Origin: Phymorhynchus buccinoides
Lineage: Eukaryota; Mollusca; Gastropoda; Neogastropoda; Raphitomidae
Assembly (NCBI GenBank): GCA_017654935.2
Contig: CM065710.1
Location: 18,137,743 to 18,201,742, forward strand
DNA length: 64,000 bases
Direction of reading: 5' to 3'
Part shown: positions 29,901-43,699 of the stretch, one piece after another
Position numbering within the stretch: the first letter of the stretch is position 1
How the letters are laid out: every line of letters starts with the position of its first letter
Translations under genes and position numbers: made by a program
The notes under the pieces: model-generated
Database searches by the model: none
Told to the model about the DNA's origin: nothing
The model's input: the letters and a program-made list of their open reading frames with translations, nothing else

Positions 29901-32900
29901 ATTGAATTAAATGTTGGCCAAAATTCAACGCATTGGCTTTCTTATTTGGAAAGTTATGAATTAGTTTGCAAGTGATCCTTAACTTTTTGTGGATAGCTTA
30001 CAAACGATTTTAGTGTTAAGAGAATCGACCAATTAGAGCTAACGTTTGGGAAAGTGACCAATCAGGTTCAAGCTGTCCCACGTTGAGCACTACAATGTTT
30101 ATCGAAGAGACCTCTATAAAGAGCTTCTCTCAACAAGATTCGGGGTTTTATTTTTCACATTATTTTTAGCTGCCTCTTACGGCACCTAAAAATTATTACC
30201 TAGCCACCGTAATTCAATTTATGTATCAAAAATATTATTATTATCGTTTAACTATGTATTACTAATTTACTTTTGACTAGGAAAACACTTGAATGCTCAG
30301 TTTTCCTATTTATTTTATTTGATTACTAGGGATTTTAAATCTAGGTGTCTTGTCTCAAACAAGCTACCTATGAGTCAATCTTTATTTTATGAGAAAATCT
30401 TAACAGATAAATCTATCCGTTATTATTTCACCTACATGTTCACTACCAGACCGGGTCAAAACAAGTAAAAATGGCCTAAAAAACTTGTCTGTAAAGTCAA
30501 ACGTAACAAAAAGGCCCCAAGGGGTAACTTTTAACTCTTAAATCTTGAAAAACTATCAGTTCAGGAAAGAAAAAAAGACCTACTCCTACAATTTAAATAC
30601 CTATTCTAAACTAGTTTGTTTGCTTGTGCACAATTCCCCCCACAGAGTTGGGGGGCTGGCAAGAACCCTAAAAGATGAAGAGGAACTACCCTAGCAGAAC
30701 TATACTATGAATATCTGTACCCACCGGCAAAAGCCTATGAGTGGGGGATCAATAGATCAATCAGAATGACATGATGTCAAAAAAAAGATAGTGGAGGAAA
30801 GATGAAATGGAAAAAAACAGTAAAATCTAAACTGACTAGATGTCCTGAAAAAAGGCACCACTAACCCTGGATGGATTCCCCTCCTGTGACTTTTGCTCAG
30901 GGGTGGGCCGGGCGCATACCCACTTTTTGTGGTATGGGATACCACTTTTTTTGGATGGTATTTCCTACAAACCTTAGCACTGCAGGAGTAACCGAATCAA
31001 ACATAACGACAACTGCAAAAAAAAGGACAAGAACCCCAAACCACACTAAACACCCTATTAAATGCTCCAAACTGTAAAAAAACGAAGGAAGATGTACCCT
31101 GCCCTTCCAGTGAACGCTGAGTGCCCATCTAATTAAGAAAGAAAAAGAAAAAAAGTCCTCTGGCTGAAACAGTGAGATTGCTAGTCCAACGTAGGACAAG
31201 ATATTGTCAATCTAATCTGCGGACGGTGCCTGATGAGGCGGGAGCGGCTCAAGAATGGTGGGTGCCCATCTAAAAAGAAAGCTCCGTCAGCAAGCTGCCG
31301 TACTTTAGAAAGATCAGCAGGGTCAGGCCGACAGCCTCCAAAGAAACCGTAATCGCAGCAAGCAGGACCAGGAACAGTGAAAGCTGCCAAAAAAGTCTGT
31401 CTGTCTCTCTCAATCCGACTGGCTACCGCCGTGCTGTGGTGTCGATGGTGTGTTTTTAAATCTGAGAATTTAGTTTTAACGTCCTCAACCCGGCCCTAAG
31501 CCTATGGGACACTTGTCTTTTTTATACACAAGTTACAGAAAAAAGGTTTGTTTTATTTTAATAAATTTCTCTTCATTAGTTCAAAGAATGTTTCTTTTAT
31601 GTGTGTGTGTGTGTGTGCCGATGAGCTCGACTAGTTTGACTACCAAAGATTTTGAACTACGCTACCATGCAGTTTAATGGTAATATTTATATTTAATGTT
31701 TTATAAAACTTAAATGAATAAGGATTTATTTTTTCTACTGAGACATCTTCGATTAAAATTGTCCAGGACCACCAGTTTAATCAAACGAAGACATCAAACA
31801 TTTGTAAAATCGAATTGTAAGGTCGGCCAACCATTACACGGGCGATGGTCTATTATAACAGAATAACTATTATTTTCCCCAACCGCGATAAACCAGAAGA
31901 AACACATTTTTTGTTAAACTGTATGTTTATCCATTTGTACTAACAAGTGCCGTTGTATCCAATGGATAACTTTTGTAAAAAAAATTCCGACGCACAGCTG
32001 TCGCATCGGTTCCCCAAGGGGACCGATACTATTTGTCTAAGGGTTTTTTAAAAATTACAAGTGGTCACTGTCAACTACTAACATTTAAAGTCTATTTTGC
32101 GTGCACCTTCAGACGCCACAGGCAACAACCCGATGAGGCCGAGTTGCCGAAGGAGTAGAACTTTTTAAAAAAAAAGATAGTGAATTTTATACAAGTTAAA
32201 GCAGAGTCGATCAGTGAGGGGAGGACCAAAAAGCGACCTGTCGTCGTCCGGCTCCCCCACTACCTGTTTCAAAGCTTATTGTCCGCAGGGGATTTTATGA
32301 ATGGTTATGTACTTACATTTGATATAAAAAAAATATTTTAAAAATTTGCTTTGATTCCTGCTTGTTTGCTCGCAGGGAGGGATAGGGAACCCCTCCTCTC
32401 CAAATCACAAACAGAGGCAAGAGCGTCACGAGCAGAGATCCCTTAAGCGTAGGGGTACTCTGAAGCTTAAATCCAGATAAACGGCGACTAATAGGCGGTT
32501 AAAATAGATTAAGTTTACAGTTCAATTAAAGGCGAGTATGGAAAGCAAGCCTCGATTTCAAACATTTAGTCAAGTTTTTTTAGAAGAGGTGTCCAAATGT
32601 TGTTTTTGGACAGCTCTCTCACCCCAAGTCAGCGGGGAGCCCACCCCTTTACTGCTCTTACTTTAAAAATATACGTTTTTATCGTGAGTGCAATGTTAAT
32701 AGTAATTTTAATTTTAAAGTCTGAAACGTTCAGTTCTTGTATTAATGAATAAATACACGATTCAGATAAATGGTTAGATGTGCGATATTGACCGTTGCAT
32801 AAACAGGCTCGTTGGGGGTTGTATTTAGAAGTTGATAAGAGTTCGTTCTTAACTCTTTCATTCCTGTTTTACACTAACTGTTAGCTTCCCCTTATTCCTA

Positions 32901-33000
32901 TGTTTCTATTATCTATCTATTCCCTTCATTCCTGGCGTTTATAGAGGGTTTAAAATTGTGACAATAGGTACTTATTTATAGGACTTACGGCAGTAACCCC
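29900..33000. other. A/T-rich interspersed sequence, nothing firm
   Basis: Broken minus-strand frames at 30757-31390 (for example DLSKVRQLADGAFFLDGHPP) suggest decayed repeat coding sequence. The short repeated phrase GTGCCCATCTAA occurs near 31118 and 31263. The rest, 31400-33000, shows no gene or structured repeat that I can support. Confidence 0.35.
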
Positions 33001-33929
33001 ACATTAAAAACGAACCTAAGAATGATCATAATTTATACTGGTGTGATAGGAGATTTGATGTGAGAAGCGGTTTGTGACTCATAATTGACACCATTATGGT
33101 GACATACAGATGACACACAGACTATGTGGTAGAAACATTAATCTTACAATTTACATAAACCATAGCATCAATTCCATACATGCAGGTCATATTGGTTGCA
33201 GGTTGTATATTTTTATGCACGCAGCATCACGGGCAAGTACGCTACCTGTACATCCCGCATGCAGATGCATCTCCAACCTTCCATTTTTCACTGTCCAACA
33301 ATGCACGTACACAACCATACTACACGGGGTGTGTCACGTCAAAACGACCCCTTTCCGCCGCGAAGCTGGAGGAGGGTGTGGGGGGAAAGAGAAGGGTAAA
33401 CGCTGGGGGGATCTAGGCATCACTTCCATTCATAAAACAGTACCCCGTTAGGGCTGGGTCCATTGGTAAATGACAAAGCACGATTTGGAAATGGCTCGAA
33501 TTGCGGGAAGTTCAAGGTACTATGCCCGGGATACGGTCTCTCGGAGATGGATTGAACGGGTATATTTTCTTTTCCGAAGAACGGTTTTCCGTATATCTCA
33601 GGCTATCCAGTGTAGCTTTGAGCAGAATCCTTAGAGGTTCCTTGCAAAATGAGACCGTATAAAATCTGCGGTGGTCTTCATGTGGGATCTTTGAAAGAGT
33701 TTAACCCTTGTTATAAGAAAACTTGAGGGGGCTTGGAGTTTGCGACCGGCGAATAAGTGAACCAGATGGTAACAGCCTTTAGGTTCTAATTTGGCTATCG
33801 TAAAACAATCCCGGTTTCCTGCATATATTTCCAGATCTTTCTTCCACCGATTTACGGCTCTCAGACCTTACAGAGGATTCTTAATTTCGCTGACAGAGAG
33901 TCCTATGTTTAAGCGGAGTGCCATCTGGC

Positions 33930-34360
33930 TGACCGCACAGCCTTAGCCGCCCGGTCGGCCCGATCATTCCTTTAATTCCGCGTGAGACGGGATCCATGTC
34001 ACCGAAGGGAGGGGGGAAGGGGGCGGACGCTTGACACCTCTCTGAGTTTGAGTTGCGTGTATAACATATCTTATTTAATTTATTACTTCCAATCTTCAGT
34101 TTGGTGTTGCCCTGAGGGCTTTCACAGAGGATAGGGAATCCGTTCAGGACAACAACCTAATTCAATCGGGTGGATTGGGAAGGAATTTATATCATTTACA
34201 AATTCCAGTATGGCCCACAATTCTGCCCTAGAAAAATGGAAATAATTATTGTTTAAAGACGATTTAAACAATTTTAGAGATTTGTGGGGATGGTATGGTA
34301 AAGGAGTCGCATGCCTATTTTGTTTCATCTGATTTTGGAACCGTCTGTGTAAACCATAAG
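33930..34360 (-). pseudogene. RNase H remnant of the LINE
   Basis: Broken minus-strand frames hold TDGSK (first catalytic Asp block, near 34345), FSRAELWAILEFVNDI (Glu block, 34190-34235) and further down GIKGNDRADRAAKAV (the Asn-x-x-Ala-Asp block, near 33960). These three blocks in this order identify a LINE RNase H domain. Multiple indels disrupt it. Confidence 0.65.
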
Positions 34361-36399
34361 TAATTTTTTACAAGCACTATAATATTTCTTATCTTTTGGC
34401 AGCTATAGTAAGGCAGGGTTAACTATCTGTGTTTTAGTTTTGATACCTTACGGATGTAAAGGACAGGTGTCATATACGCATTCCCTCCGACGGATAGTGT
34501 AGACTTCCCACTAGTGGACTGCATGGTCTAAATTCTTGGTGTTAACTAATTCCCTCCAGTTTTAACCGATCCTAGCCTTATCAAACAAGGAGTCTTTCGT
34601 GAGATTTACGCAGTGTAACTGGGTCCTATGACGCCGGGCTGTAGGCAGGGATGCTTACGTTTTTAATCTTGTTAAAATAATGTTGGAGGACTCTAAATAG
34701 TCTTGAAAAAATTCTCTCTGCTGATCCTTGTTTAGAGGAAATAATCGACTGATCATACTGGAGTACAGTGTCAGCTTCATATATCTGTCCTAGAGGAAAT
34801 CCATTCAACGATCTCTACAAATTAAGTTATTTGTGGCATACTGTGGTATACCTACAGGCAGATTTATTTTATTTAAGGCTTTTGTTTGTCCACGGCTTGC
34901 AAACCGTTTTGAATTGAGTTTTATTGATTGTGTAAAAAGCCTCCATCCCATAGTAAGACGGAACGAGCTTTCTACACAGGGTCTGGGTTAAATAGTTCAA
35001 ATTTTTGCGGTCTTTAACGCCAATAGCTTCCCTTAGAAATAACTTTTATGAAGCCGATAAGCTTCTGGAACGCTTTCTTTATGGTGTAAATGAAAAGTGC
35101 CGAGAGCTCTGGCGCTTTCTTATATGTGTAATGAACGAGTGTACGCAAGTACGCATTTTCAAACTGGAATACATCCACAAAAGCCCCCCAATAATTTCAC
35201 AACCGGGACTAGATTGAACTCCATTGATAACCCCAAAAAATATACAGTATTCGGAATAAGTTTTTTTGTGTTTTTTTGTGTTTTTATTTTTTTTCTTTTT
35301 TTTTTCTGTGTTTTTTTGCCTTTACTTCATCTCATACATAATTATAGTCTGTGTTGATGATCTAAAGATGGCCTTTTTCTCTTCGGATGGGTAATAAGTT
35401 TAGTGTTTTTAGTCCCGATCACAATATATGTCTGGTTTCTGTAATGACTGAGAAGTTGGTGTACTGAAACCATAATCAGTTCTGGTGGTGGCGGTTTGTG
35501 TGATGTGTGTGCGCGAGTGTTGTGCACGCGCGCACGATGTATCTTCAGAACATCAACAATTATGCACGGCAATATCACACACATTGACATTTAACTTAAT
35601 ACACCAGTCAACCATATCTCTCAATAACTTAAAAACGGCTTCTAGAATACATATCATTTTTTCAGTGATTACTAAAGAGTAACATTCAATACTAAATTCG
35701 AAACCGGAAGTGTCCCAACTAGTAGTGGTTGATATTAATTGCCAAATAGTGCAAGACATTTTTGTTTTGTTTGTTTTTTATTAAAAGATTTTTTTAAATT
35801 TTTCGATTATTATTAATTATCATTTTTTTTTTAAAAGGTTCCAACAAAGCTGCAGATACTGCAAATACTTTATTTCGAATTTTACATGATCAAGAAGAAG
35901 ATTCAACCCACAAAGGGACGGGAAACGTCCGAACCGAATAAATCACACGATAAATTGAAGACCGCGCAAGACAACAAACCACTCGCGTGCTCCAGAAGCT
36001 ACTACTACATTTCAATCACACACTGCAAACCCACACAGCGAGTGCACTAAACTTCACGCCCTTTATGGTGTAACCAATCCTGCTCGCACACGAAAATAGA
36101 CTTTTGTTGAGAACAAGAAAAAGTGCATACAGAAAGATGCAACAACTAGAGAAATGCTACAATCGGTTTACGAAAAAATTCTAAATTGCAACCAGTATTA
36201 CTCTATACATCATTCTTTATTTGTTGTTGTGGACACTTTGAGAAAACGCATCGGGGGGAATATCACAATTATATTTAGGGATCAGGCAAAAACCTTTTCC
36301 CGGAGTAGTTGAGCTTATCAACCGTTGTATAAGTCTTGTTTTTTGTGTTGTTTAATTAACAAATATTCCAAGTTACTCTCAGTATTGTTTTTTTCCTGG

Positions 36400-37070
36400 G
36401 GGTGAGGGTCCAAATAGCTATATCATGCAGCGTACATTGAAATAACGTGTTCCTTTGAGAGGAATTAGATTCATTCATGATAGCATGATGTTTCAAAAAG
36501 GTTGGCGCAACTATGGCTGCCCTGTGAGGGCACTCTCCTATAGCTACTTTGTTGGGTTTTCGAGTGTGCCTTGACTCTACTTTGATAGTCTAGTGCTGGT
36601 TGATGAAGGAAGGAACGAATAAAGTTGAACGATGTTCCTCTCTCTTAGTGCCAGGTCGCTAATTTTTTGAGCAGTTTCCCCATGCCAGACGGGGAGTCGT
36701 AGGCTCTCCTTTAATGTCGAAGAAGGATTTGCAAGAACGCTTTTTTCTTCAACGAAACGCTTTTCTGACATTGGAAGGTCAGTCTTACCGAACATGTTCC
36801 ATGCTAGCTTCGATGTTTTCTGAAGCCTGCCTGGAAAGTAGGGTGAATAATTATTTTTTTTGTAAAAAGTCCTTCAAGTTCGTTTTTTAGCGATTCCCCC
36901 ATACACTTTACCCAGGGTGGAGGTGGTGAGGTATATGTTCTATAAGCTCTTGGATATCCTTCTGTTCTTGGTGGGGTAGACAGGGGAAGGAGAAAAAGGG
37001 AATGGAGAAGAGGAGAAGAGACGTACTGTGGGATCCAAGTGCCCTCACACGGAAGAATGTTTCCCACCCT
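36400..37070 (-). pseudogene. Reverse transcriptase remnant
   Basis: Across shifting minus-strand frames one can read FQAGFRKHRS (RT block 2), EKRFVEEKSVLA, AYDSPSGMGKLLKKLAT (around the first catalytic Asp block) and FNFIRSFLHQ. These are in the correct RT order. At least four frame changes occur in about 500 bases, so the gene is dead, or the sequence here carries uncorrected indels. Confidence 0.65.
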
Positions 37071-39185
37071 GGGAGTAAGGAGTGACCGGTTGAGATTATA
37101 TCTTTACTGGAATTGATAGGGTGGGAGTTAGTTTTTATTAGTGCGGTCTGAGATGGGATTCTCCCATCGTATATTTTCCAGTTGCTTAAATTAACTTTCT
37201 TTTATTAAGCGTAGGGACATGAGCGCTGCTCGTGCATACTTTGAGGGGAATCATTTAGCACCTGTGAATTATTTAGAAAGACTTATCAGGTTTCGGACAT
37301 TTGTTGGTTTTTTAAACAAGAGTAGAAGAGAGTGGAGATTATCGGCCAAATTGATCGCAGATCATTATGTGACGATTCTTCTTGAGATCTGGCTGTCCTT
37401 TTTTCGTAAAGGATGTCAGGTTTTTGGAAGGCGTGTTTCGGTGTCAGTGTAAATTAACTAATCGTCAGACATACAGGACGTGAGAGCTGGATATGGGTAT
37501 GATCAGAGACGTGTTTTTGGTCATTATTTTAGATTTTGATCATTGGCTTTCCCGCTAGCTGGCTCGGAGGTTGGGACCTTGGGAGGCCATTGTCCTAGTC
37601 ATGCTTGCTAGTTGTTGTCACAGGTCTCAGATCCCTCAGGTTGTCGCTTTTCAAGGTGTTAATCCCCCCCCCTGGTATGTAATATGGATCCACGTGGTCC
37701 AATGGGGTACCCAATTTCCGGGTAGAAATTTCCCTTTGCTGGGACAGTTTCCTCCCGGCCACACAGGACCCAGAGTACAGGGTGTTAATGAATTGGTCTG
37801 TTTGGTTAGCCATGGCCTAGCGAGAGTCGCATGGTTAACCTTAGTCCTTTTTCCCGGCGTAAGGCTAACCCTGATCAATTATATCGAAGTGGGTTGGTCT
37901 GCTAGAACCAGGCCGTTCCCACGACCAACGTCGTGCACATGAGGCTATCGGTCTCTAGGACTTTCTAATTTGGTCTCAAGTTCCTAAGGGAGGGTGAGGA
38001 CGTAAGAATTCGTAAGCTTGCAGGCCGGTCTGGGTGGGTGTGTGCCCTGTAACCACGACCCAGAGGGGTGTACGTAGTGTCAGACCAGTGCTGGGGCACG
38101 TCTGTCAGGAGGTGGTCCAGTGTAGGTGTCCTAGTTCCACAAACACGTCACATGTCTAACGCCGAGGAGGCAGCCAGTCCGGGCAGTTGGTTCTGAGTCG
38201 CATGCAGAAACCCATCAGGTTTTGCTGTGTCTGGGAGATTCGGTATTCCTCGGGGTTTTTACCTATGTCTGGGTGGTGGAGATACCGTGAGACATAGCAG
38301 TAAATCCTTACATGTAGTCAATCATCGGGACATTGTGAACATAGGTGCGTACACCATATGTTTCACGAAAGAACTTCGGTTTGGGAAAGTTTCAGATCGA
38401 AGGGCGTTCACGATCTTTGTGGCACCGATTTTGCAGCTCATGTCTGCTAAGAGATCAGTTACGCTTAAATATCCCCGAGAATGGGGAGGGGAGGCGCACA
38501 ATGGAGATGTCAGATCTGTTTCCTTTACAGTATGATTTTGGTGGGCTGAGGAAATTTGATTTCCATTATGTATAGTGTCCTGTCTGTGACATTTTGTGCC
38601 ACTCCCTTAGTATGATAGGCTTGGATTGAGGGATTTCGAGTCTCGGCAGAATGTGCTGCCATGGTCTCTGTGGGGCTGGGCGGCGTATCGTTTTCAGCAA
38701 GGAATGTTTGCTATTTCCATGAGGATGGCTAGCAGTTCAGCAGTTGAAGAAGAATGCTAGACAAAAACTCCTTTGTTCAGAGTGGGACTTCTTGTGATAT
38801 CCCTAGATCTGGGATCACAAAGGCTCTATCTTCAACTTCTCAATTCTTGTAGGGAACGAGCCGTGCCCCGGCTAGTTTTGAGATGGTGTTTGGGTAACTA
38901 GTTCATGTACCAGATGGGGGCTTTGGTGCTGTTGGTATGGTGCAGGGCCAAAGGGGTCGCATAGACCCAGGGTGAACGTATTTATCTCACGGAGAAGCTT
39001 TTTAGATGACCTCGCTTAATGAGACCAAATTCGGCTTTCGCATACCGCCATGAACGATTTTATATACGTGCTATCGTAGTATGGTGACTGGAGTAAGAGT
39101 ATCATAATGAACATGTTACGATGGTAACAAGTACAAGTTTGGAGATCATACTTACTCAAACGCAAAACATAAACGCAGAAGACAC

Positions 39186-39186
39186 C

Positions 39187-39240
<54 letters not shown>

Positions 39241-39340
39241 AGAGGGAAGAAGAGAAAGAGAGAGAGGAGAGAGAAAGACCGGTCTATAACTGAGCTGGAG
39301 AGAGAAGAGAGGAGAGAGAGAGAGAAAGAGACACTGAGAA
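39186..39340. repeat. GA-rich microsatellite
   Basis: Imperfect (GA)n of about 150 bases; the 105-residue Glu/Arg frame over it is an artefact. Confidence 0.95.
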
Positions 39341-39480
39341 AAGAGCAGACCTGTTTTACTCTCTTCCTTTTAGTAATGGTATTACTAACTCTATTTGGAC
39401 TCTGCCACATGCTTCAAATATTGAAAATAATGCTCTAATACTCATTTTCGGTGAACAATTGTTTTTATGGTTTAATGAGT

Positions 39481-39650
39481 AAGGCCGTGTACAACATAAG
39501 CGGATCATTCCGTGCAGAACACCATGCGCAATCAATCAATAGTGAACGAACAAAGAAGGGAAAATATTTGCGCGCGTGTCCAAATATTTTCCACCATTAT
39601 TCGTAAACATTTTACCTTGATCACGGCCACTTGTGCAACCCGGCCTAAAA
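39481..39650 (+). mobile_element. MITE copy (family of 61440-61636)
   Basis: Begins AAGGCCGTGTACAACATAAG and ends GCAACCCGGCCTAA. Interior CATGCGCAATCAATCAATAG and GCGCGTGTCCAAATATTTTC match the family with about 15-20 percent divergence by eye. It is short and lacks coding capacity. Confidence 0.65.
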
Positions 39651-41520
39651 CATTACACTTTTGCGACCATAAACTAATCATAAATTCAGCTATCTAGACT
39701 AACTCAAGACCACTGACCCCATCCCCGCTTCCCCAAGGGACGCTCACCCACCCCGAAAAGCCGCCAATGGCTTCGAGGAGAGGGGTTCTTATCTCTCTGA
39801 CCCCCCGCCCTCCACCCTCCCATTTTTAAACGGAAAAGAAAACACCCCTCCAGAAGGAAGCAAGGAAACGAAAGAGTTAATAGTCTCATCCCATTCAGGT
39901 ACACATTGAATCTGCAGACTTGAAAGGGTTCTTCATGCGAGAGGGTATTAGGCAATTACTGACACTTGCTGTTCCTACTTACCACCTCTCTCCCAAATAA
40001 AATCATCCTCGCATATTTTATTGCTACACCAGACAAAAGAACAAAACCTCATCTTTTCTATTTCTTTCTTCTGATTTCTTCTTTTTCTTGCTTCTGCATT
40101 TCCATATTTTTTGCTTGTTCCACTTTCCCTTCTTCTTCTCTCAGTGTTCCTTCCGCTTCAAGTTTTTCTTTCTTGATCTGTTTCTTCTTGTTTTCTTGTC
40201 TTACCTTTGTTTATACTTTCTTTCTTTGTTAGTGTTTTTCTTGCTCTACATAACCATTTCCATTGTTTTTCACTTACTTCTATCTCTTTTTATCCCTTAA
40301 TCCTTTTTCGCTTCTTTCTGGCCTTCCTCTGTCTTCTTTCTCTTTCATCTCCTTCATAGTTGTCTTTAGTGATCTTGTCTCCGGCTTGTTTTCATCTTGC
40401 ATCGGATCTCGTCTCATTTTGCGCCATTATGAGATAGAATCTAGGGTAAAGTCTTGATCTGTTTCCTTTTCTTTCTATTAGCACTTCTTCGTTTTTCTTT
40501 TATTCGTCTTCTCAGAATCATTATTCACGCATAGGGGAATCGGCCTCTAGTCTTGAGCTTAATTCATTGATTTGTGTTTTTCTTTCTCTTCATATGGGCC
40601 TGTGGCTTTGCTTGTGTCTGTCTCCAGTGTCTGCTTTTGTCCTTTCAGTTTTAGTTTTTCTCTTGTGCTATTCCAATCTCAATTGCTTTTTCAACCAGTC
40701 TTTTATATTTATCATACCTATACATGCGTATCTTAGTGATTTGTCCCCTTCGCACGTCTTTATCTCCTTTTCCTTGGCTAATTTCCTTCTTTTTCTTGAT
40801 CTTCATTCCCTACCGACTCTTGTATTCTCATTTTTTTCCATCGCCACATTACCTGGCCTCGGCTTCCTTTCTAACTTCTACGTTTTGTCTTATCACCTTA
40901 GCCTCCCTCTGCTATGCGTGCGCCAGTCCCCTGTATGCTCTTTTTCTCTCCTTCCGTTCCTGCTGCACTGGTTTTCAGTAGAAGCAACCCTGCTTTTTTT
41001 CCCACTTTCTTTTGCTTCCACTTCCTTCTTACTGCGCTTTCACCTCTGTCTTGTTCGAGGAAATGTCTTTTCAAGTGACTTTCCGGAATGGATTTCCATC
41101 CTCCACACAAACTGCAGATATTTGCACCTCTTCGTGCTCCCACCGAGTATTTCCATTTCAGCTATACCATAAGGTCTAGACCTTGCAAGACAGCACGTAC
41201 GAGCTGGCCATAGAGTTTTTGTTCCTTGAGCGCCAACATGTATTTAAGGTCGTCCTATAGAAACAATATCCCATGCTTTGGAACAATCAGATTCCGCGTT
41301 TGTATTATCCTAGACTGTTGGTTATCTCCTTTACCAAGACGCAGTTATATTATACTGGTTTACTTCTGTGTCCATGCCTAACCTCCGACATTTCTGATTA
41401 GAGCGGTTTTGGTGGTTACCATCATCTCATCAACCTTAGACCATTGCTGGTGAAGTTACATGAGTAATACTTTCTTCTTTTGTGGACGGTTTATGACCTC
41501 ATCTCATCTATTGCATTCAT
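39651..41520. repeat. Pyrimidine-rich TTCT/TCTT low-complexity region
   Basis: From about 40020 to 41100 the plus strand is rich in TTTC, TTCT and CTTC. The 201-residue frame at 40567-41172 is Phe/Leu/Ser-rich and reads like low-complexity DNA. No gene supported. Confidence 0.6.
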
Positions 41521-41526
41521 TAAAGA

Positions 41527-41823
41527 TTTAAGCTCTTTGGCCATTCGGTACTGACTGAGAGTACTGTTGTAACTCGTGCCCGAGCACTAAATGCTGGGAC
41601 TGAAAAATCAAATACAGTCGCACTATTTACTCGATCCCTACCTCGTAAGGACTACCAAATAGGAACTGAATATGCGGGAGGAGACATTGCACGCTTGGAG
41701 TTTACGAATGTGTTTCATGCAAAACAATCTGCTCCCAAAGAGCCCGTGATGCTTTCTGTTCGTGTTAAAACCAACTGTCCACACTTAACTCCCTTCATGG
41801 GAGAATATCGTTTAACAATGTGA
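41527..41823 (+). other. Unrecognised open frame, possible decayed coding segment
   Basis: A 98-codon frame without early ATG, ending TGA at 41821-41823. It has balanced composition, with stretches such as ARALNAGTEKSNTVALFTR and IGTEYAGGDIARLEF. I recognise no family. Frames at 41828-42052 and 42184-42444 also look coding-like but are not clearly linked. It may be transposon remains. Confidence 0.25.
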
Positions 41824-42449
41824 CCGATTGTGCGAAAGCTTCCATCATGCATTAACATTTATGTTAATTAACCATAAGTTCAGGAAGTCAATTCATCAAT
41901 ATCAAAAATATCCTAACCTATGTGTTGCTAACGATACTTTGTGTGTAAGGGCTCGTTTAGGTAACTATAGCACCAAAACGTCATTTCACATAACGGCATC
42001 CTATCTGGACGGTGCAATTATCATTTTCAACCACCTAGTGTCGTGCATCTAGATAAACAGGTGTGAATTGAACAGATGGGAGAGGGAATACGAGAGGGTC
42101 GAGTAGATTGTATGAGAGAGAGAGAGTCGCGACTATTTAGAGAGAGAGGAGAGATTGTAAGTTTGTTTAGAAATATTCATTAGGTGTTCAATTATATTTT
42201 CCCACACTGTCGTGGACTTGGTACTCAGTGCAGAGCACTCCAAATGACTGGATTAGCTTGTGAGGTGGTTCACAGGGGTTCCACCCTCCCTCTCAGTGAG
42301 CACAGCACAAAAAATTCGAAAGAAATGAGAGGAAGACAAATTGTAAGTTTCCATGCTAAAACAAGTTATTCTCATATTGGTAGGCAGATCCAACGATTTA
42401 AAAAATCTATAAGTCCAGTTGAATGCAGCTCTTTACATCGCTAGATAAG

Positions 42450-43140
42450 TTATTATCAGCTATCTGGAAGGCAATACCCCCCAATAGTGTACAACCTAAC
42501 CACAACTTGGAGCTACCACCGCTCCCATGACTGGCTGATACCCGCCCCACACATGGTTGTATTCTTTATGCTTTTTTGTTGTCTCCGTCCAATTCACATC
42601 CATGTTTTAATTTCAATCCATGAAGATTTTTTTTTTATATCATGATTATTATTACTGGTTTCAGAATAACTATAATCGTAATTTTTGTCGGATTATACTA
42701 AGTCATCAGTATTTAGACCCCCTAATCCATCCATTTCTGGGGGAGACACGTTAGGTCTCGGTCCTTGTCACACCAAAATCAGGTGATTATGGTCACTAAT
42801 TGTGTTCAAGAAATAGCGATCGTAGCCCTTAAACTATCAGTTTTAATAAGTTATGGCTTGAAACAAATTCATTAGACAATCGTAAAATTGTTTATTTAAA
42901 AGAAAGCACAATAAGAATCCTCTATGCATACTAGTCGTAGCTCAATAATGGCCGAGATACCCAGTACAGCTACACATCAGAAACCGCAATTTCCGGGTAA
43001 TACTTTTCCCTAATCTGACTGACGGTGTTTAAACCCAGCCGTTTGTTGTTGTCCCAATTTTCCGAGCCCGGTTTTCTAGGTCTAATAGGACAGAATACGG
43101 GCGGTTCGTCCTTCCGGCCCTGTTTTTGAGGGGGGGTCAT
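42450..43140. other. No feature recognised
   Basis: A/T-rich sequence with no exon signature, repeat or ORF that I can support. Confidence 0.4.
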
Positions 43141-43149
43141 CTACAATGT

Positions 43150-43692
43150 TCTGTTATGATTTGGACAAAACGGCAGTTTCAGGGATAGCACGCTCCGCCC
43201 CGTTTTGTCTATCAAACGGTCGGGTTGGCCAAAACGGCGTGCGCGCGATTTTGAAACCACGCTTGAGCGTTGTTTGTTTCAACATGAAAGTTGGAAGTTA
43301 TAAAACTCATTCTGACCAAGTTCTCATCTAAAACAAAAATCTTTGTCTGTTAAAATAAAAGGAATAACAAGCTGACCACTGGACAAGCTGTTGGTTCACA
43401 ATTTATTTCACTGTGTTTGCCTGCACGATGTGTACAGTGTACATTTATTAGGATTTCAAAATGAATCATTGTATATGTTCGTGGTTGACACTCAGTCCCC
43501 GCTGGTCATTGTTCTATAGACAAATACGGACGGCGGATTGTTGAAGTGCCGCCGTTTTGTCCAAGATCAAATCTAAAATTTGGACAAAACGGCATATTCT
43601 ATAACCGCCGCATCGTTTTTGTTTATAGACAAAACGGTATAGGCTCGAGTGGGATGTGGGATTGCGAATTTGGACAAAACGGCGGTTAACAA
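43150..43692. mobile_element. Short fold-back/MITE element with ACAAAACGGCGG motifs
   Basis: Left part 43150-43330 and right part 43480-43692 are inverted relatives built from TTTGGACAAAACGGC and GTCTATAGACAAAACGG motifs. The right end GGCGGTTAACAAC is identical to the right end of the larger element at 47592-51116. The middle holds one degraded copy of the GACCACTGG-type unit. It appears to be a short relative, with its left outer end lost. Confidence 0.7.
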
Positions 43693-43699
43693 CCCGTCA

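Larger units (their letters stand above)
33000..38600 (-). mobile_element. Decayed I/Nimb-type LINE
   Basis: Reading down the minus strand, reverse transcriptase remains (35.9-37.1 kb) are followed by RNase H remains (33.9-34.4 kb), the order in I-clade LINEs, which carry RNase H after RT. Frames are broken every few tens of bases by indels and stops. No ends were found; the limits are approximate. Regions 37.1-38.6 kb probably include the linker and endonuclease but I cannot point to motifs. Confidence 0.55.

Noticed and set aside
40567..41172. 201-residue plus-strand ORF
   Set aside because: Phe/Leu/Ser-rich translation of a pyrimidine-rich tract; looked membrane-like but composition tracks the DNA bias and no family motif is visible.
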